Shown here: piece after piece, positions 25,135 to 27,810 of the stretch | Layout: every line of letters starts with the position of its first letter | Position numbering within the stretch: the stretch's first letter is position 1 | Assembly (NCBI GenBank): GCA_040383485.1 | Contig: JBEIDK010000032.1 | Coordinates: 1-27,810, forward strand | Length of the DNA stretch: 27,810 nucleotides | Reading direction: 5' to 3' | Source of the DNA: JBEIDK01 sp040383485 | Lineage (GTDB): Bacteria; Bacteroidota; Bacteroidia; UBA4408 | Notes under the pieces: generated by a model | Database searches by the model: none | What the model saw: the letters and a program-made list of their open reading frames with translations, nothing else | Told to the model about the DNA's origin: nothing | Made by a program: the position numbers and the translations under genes

Positions 25135-25896
25135 ATGAAAAATGTATTAATAACAGGTGCCACATCAGGAATTGGAATGGCATGCGCCAGAATATTTGCT
25201 AAAAATAATTACAATTTAATTATTACTGGTCGTAGAAATGATAGACTTTTAGAATTGCAGAAAGAGCTAAAATCTGCTTACGGTGTGAAGGTACTGCCCT
25301 TGTGTTTTGATGTTAGAAATCTTGAAGAAGCAAAAATTGCCTTTCAGAAAATCATAGAAAAAAAATTAAGCGTAGATATCCTTATTAATAATGCTGGACT
25401 AGCAGCAGGTTTTGGAGCCATTCAAGATGGTAATATCGATAATTGGGAAAGTATGATTGATACCAACATCAAAGGTTTGCTTTACATAACCAAATTGGTT
25501 GCCCCAATAATGATAGAACAAAAAAGTGGCCATATTATAAATGTAGCATCAATAGCTGGCAAAGAAGCATATCCGAATGGAAATGTATATTGTGCAACTA
25601 AAGCAGCCGTTGATTCACTTTCAAAAAGTATGCGCATCGACTTATTGCCATATAATATTAGAGTTTGCAACATTGCACCTGGCCTAGTTGAAACCGAATT
25701 TTCATTGGTTCGATTTAATGGTGACCAAGAATTAGCTGCCAATCCTTATAAAAATATTAAGCCATTGAATGGAGATGACATTGCCGAAACGATTTTTTGG
25801 GTAGCAGCAAGGCCAGCACATATTAATATTGCTGACGTTTACATTACTCCAACAGCGCAAGCTAACACTAGGGACGTAGTAAGGGACAACAACTAA
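25135..25896 (+). CDS. Short-chain dehydrogenase/reductase, YdfG-like
   Basis: 253 aa, classical SDR. The NAD(P) binding motif is TGATSGIG near the N-terminus with TGRRNDRL after beta-2 (the Arg pair favours NADPH), then NNAG in LINNAGLAAGFG. The catalytic Ser139 is in NVASIAGKEAYP, and Tyr152 and Lys156 in YCATKAA. The C-terminal part, NIAPGLVETEFSLVRFNGD and VAARPAHINIADVYITPTAQA, is like the YdfG group, which acts on 3-hydroxy acids such as serine, allo-threonine and 3-hydroxypropionate. The substrate here is not certain. It follows the lipoprotein gene by 53 bases. The start is ATG 25135. Confidence 0.93.
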   Translation: MKNVLITGATSGIGMACARIFAKNNYNLIITGRRNDRLLELQKELKSAYGVKVLPLCFDVRNLEEAKIAFQKIIEKKLSVDILINNAGLAAGFGAIQDGNIDNWESMIDTNIKGLLYITKLVAPIMIEQKSGHIINVASIAGKEAYPNGNVYCATKAAVDSLSKSMRIDLLPYNIRVCNIAPGLVETEFSLVRFNGDQELAANPYKNIKPLNGDDIAETIFWVAARPAHINIADVYITPTAQANTRDVVRDNN

Positions 25897-25935
25897 ATTT
25901 TTTTACAAAAAATAAACACTATACTTGCAATTAAA

Positions 25936-26253
25936 TTGCAAAGGTTTACTAAACATATAGCCCTCTTTTTTATCATCCTTTTAGGTTTAATTGTACCTAA
26001 AGAAACATGGCATATTTTTACCTCTCACACTGATACTCATTGTGAATTTGATTCAGGAAATAATTTATCTACTGAACATACTCATTGCGAAATGTTGCAA
26101 TTTGAAATTTCTAGTTTCGAGTCAACCATTAATCCATCGTATTTTATTTTTTCTTTCATAGACTTTAAACTTTGCTCCTTAACCATTTTAGAGATAACTC
26201 TGCAGCAAATATTTCCCTTCTCCCTACGCGGACCACCAATATTAAAAGCTTAA
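25936..26253 (+). CDS. Small His/Cys-rich membrane-anchored protein before TonB receptor 2
   Basis: 105 aa. A hydrophobic N-terminus (residues 8-22, IALFFIILLGLIVPK) could be a signal peptide or anchor. It is followed by a short segment dense in possible metal ligands: WHIFTSHTDTHCEFD and STEHTHCEMLQFEI, two matching H-x-H-C-like motifs 18 residues apart. The remainder is hydrophobic and ends LRGPPILKA. The start must be the TTG at 25936, because no in-frame ATG precedes the hydrophobic segment. A near match to the -7 box (TATACTTG, 25920-25927) lies just before it. Small proteins of this design precede TonB-dependent receptors elsewhere in Bacteroidota, to my memory. I infer a role in binding Zn, Cu or a similar metal, not shown. 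I know no formal family name. Confidence 0.75.
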   Translation: MQRFTKHIALFFIILLGLIVPKETWHIFTSHTDTHCEFDSGNNLSTEHTHCEMLQFEISSFESTINPSYFIFSFIDFKLCSLTILEITLQQIFPFSLRGPPILKA

Positions 26254-26379
26254 AAAGTACTTTTTTTTATTATTCTATCAACTTTTGCTTGAGCATACAT
26301 GTGTAAGCCATGGTTGATGTTTTACTTAATTACTTAAATTCCTGAGTAGTTATTAAATCACATTTAAGTTAACACAATT

Positions 26380-27810
26380 TTGAAACTAAAACTATATTTA
26401 ATAGTCTCTTATTTATTGATTTATTCTTTCACAAGTGCGCAAAATAATTGCAGCTACAACTTTAAAGGTTTGGTTTTTGATTCAATAACAAATACCCAAC
26501 TAGAAGCCATCATTATTTTTCCTGAAAAGAATAAAACAGTATTTAGCAACACATCAATTGGCTTCTCAATTGATAGTGTTTGTGTAGGAAGCTATGAATA
26601 TTATGTTGAGTTGCTAGGGTATAAAACAATAAAGGCAACAGTATATATTCCTCAAACAAAAAAGTTGGATATTTACCTAGCTCCTGCAACTATTGACTTA
26701 AAAACTTTTACAAAAGTTGAGCATAAAAGAGAGGAAATTGAAGCCCTAAATAAAATTGTACTAAAAGATATTGAACTCACTAAGGCACAAGGAACGACAC
26801 TAGGCGAAGGATTAAAAAGCATTAGCGGTGTCAATATTTTAAGCACCGGAAGTAATATTGTGAAACCTGTAATACATGGTATGCATAGCAATAGAATCTT
26901 AATATTAAACAATGGAGTTAGACAAGAAGGTCAGAACTGGGGCAGTGAGCATGCCCCTGAAATTGATACTTACCTAGCCACTAGTTTAAGTGTTATTAAG
27001 GGTGCAAATGCAGTAAGATACGGCAGTGATGCAATAGCAGGTGTTATTTTAGTTGAGCCGAAAAAGTTGAACGATATAAATAAATTAGGTGGCGAAATTA
27101 ATATGGTCGGATTTAGCAATGGCATAGGTGCTGCCAGTTCAGGCATTATTGAATATAGTCCTAAAAAAATAAATGCTATTAAAGCCAGGGTACAAGGTAC
27201 AATGCGCAAAATGGGTAATGTGCATACACCAAACTACATACTAAGTAACACTGGAGTTATCGAAAAAAACTATTCAGCGGCATTTGGCTACGTAAAAGAA
27301 AATTATGGTGTAGAACTATTTAGAAGTAGTTTTAATACTGAGGTAGCATTGTTTAAGGGTTCTCATATAGGAAACCTAACCGACCTTGATTATGCCTTTA
27401 CACAAGCCAAGCCAAGAAAGGAGTTTATAGATAGTTTTACCTATAAGATAGATAGACCCAAGCAATTAATTGTGCACGAACTGAATAAGGCCAATGCATA
27501 TTACTTTAGTCCTAGGTTAGGTAAATTTACATTTGTGTATGCATATCAAACCAACAAGCGCAGTGAGTTTGATGCACATCGTCAAAGAAATAATTACGAA
27601 GCAGCAAAGAACAAACCTGAATTACAATTTAACCTTACAACTCAAACTGCTGACTTTATATGGGAGCACCATGTAATAAGAGGTTTTTCAGGTTCAGTAG
27701 GCTTTACAGGGCTTTGGCAAAATAACTATTATGAGGGTAGAAATCTAATTCCGAATTTTTTAATGCAGAGTTATGGCGCTTTTGCAATAGAACATTTCAC
27801 GAAAAATAAA
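26380..27810 (+). CDS. TonB-dependent receptor 2, ZnuD-like plug (3' end outside window)
   Basis: The frame is open from TTG 26380 to the window end, giving 477 residues with no stop. There is no in-frame ATG near the N-terminus and the signal peptide (MKLKLYLIVSYLLIYSFTSA, then Q) begins at this TTG. A carboxypeptidase-D-like domain (about 25-105) is followed by the plug (about 125-235) with LGEGLKSISGVNILSTGSNI, KPVIHGMHSNRILILNNGVR, QEGQNWGSEHAPEIDTYLAT and VIKGANAVRYGSDAIAGVIL. The HG-x4-RI-x-ILNNG and SEHAPEID segments resemble the ZnuD-type receptors that import zinc or haem. The barrel has begun by the end of the window. Together with the His/Cys-rich protein 126 bases upstream it may form a metal-uptake unit. 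The ligand is inference. Confidence 0.9.
   Translation, partial: MKLKLYLIVSYLLIYSFTSAQNNCSYNFKGLVFDSITNTQLEAIIIFPEKNKTVFSNTSIGFSIDSVCVGSYEYYVELLGYKTIKATVYIPQTKKLDIYLAPATIDLKTFTKVEHKREEIEALNKIVLKDIELTKAQGTTLGEGLKSISGVNILSTGSNIVKPVIHGMHSNRILILNNGVRQEGQNWGSEHAPEIDTYLATSLSVIKGANAVRYGSDAIAGVILVEPKKLNDINKLGGEINMVGFSNGIGAASSGIIEYSPKKINAIKARVQGTMRKMGNVHTPNYILSNTGVIEKNYSAAFGYVKENYGVELFRSSFNTEVALFKGSHIGNLTDLDYAFTQAKPRKEFIDSFTYKIDRPKQLIVHELNKANAYYFSPRLGKFTFVYAYQTNKRSEFDAHRQRNNYEAAKNKPELQFNLTTQTADFIWEHHVIRGFSGSVGFTGLWQNNYYEGRNLIPNFLMQSYGAFAIEHFTKNK

Noticed and set aside
26254..26379. Intergenic AAAAGTACTTTT followed by T residues as a terminator before TonB receptor 2
   Set aside because: The 12-bp palindrome has no loop, and a stable stem with a hairpin loop cannot form. 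The spacer more likely belongs to a two-gene transcript.

Overview
The window is AT-rich chromosomal DNA from a member of the Bacteroidota. The evidence is two TonB-dependent receptors with carboxypeptidase-D-like N-terminal domains, a LytS/LytTR-type two-component pair, start sites without an obvious Shine-Dalgarno sequence, several boxes matching the phylum's -7 promoter element TAnnTTTG, and a Bacteroidota-style dihydroorotase. I cannot place it below phylum. I see no rRNA, tRNA, CRISPR array, integrase, transposase or phage gene. It reads as core chromosome with some short intergenic repeats.

Layout. 1-252 is the tail of a SET-domain protein, meeting stop-to-stop with a CvfB-like S1 RNA-binding protein on the minus strand. 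1207-8506 is a plus-strand run: a non-catalytic M16 peptidase homologue, RecN, a GT4 glycosyltransferase overlapping a Wzx-like flippase, NadC, and a YihY membrane protein one base behind nadC. 8594-9109 is a gamma-carbonic-anhydrase-like protein with inverted arrays of the same 7-bp repeat on both sides. 9110-9878 is a 769-bp spacer full of short repeats. 9879-13649 is a minus-strand block: an MsbA-like ABC exporter, a ComA-family phosphosulfolactate synthase, a PaaI-type thioesterase and a small outer-membrane barrel. 13829-15597 is a LytS-type kinase, frameshifted at a nine-A tract, with its LytTR response regulator. 15767-17125 is a solitary nuoF, separated from a convergent dihydroorotase gene by a strong terminator. 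18685-23083 (minus) holds TonB receptor 1, a DUF1569/DinB-like protein and a PlsC-type acyltransferase. 23186-25896 (plus) holds MurQ, a DUF6340-like lipoprotein and a short-chain dehydrogenase. 25936-27810 holds a small His/Cys-rich membrane protein followed by a second TonB receptor that runs off the window.

How the genes fit together. The glycosyltransferase and flippase suggest surface polysaccharide synthesis. NadC, PyrC, NuoF, RecN and MurQ are housekeeping (NAD, pyrimidines, respiration, DNA repair, cell-wall recycling). Envelope functions dominate the rest. I see no clear new defence or mobile system. The best leads are the broken or slippage-dependent kinase, the His/Cys-rich protein paired with a ZnuD-like receptor (possible metal uptake), the sulfonate-forming ComA homologue, and the 7-bp repeat arrays around the carbonic-anhydrase-like gene.
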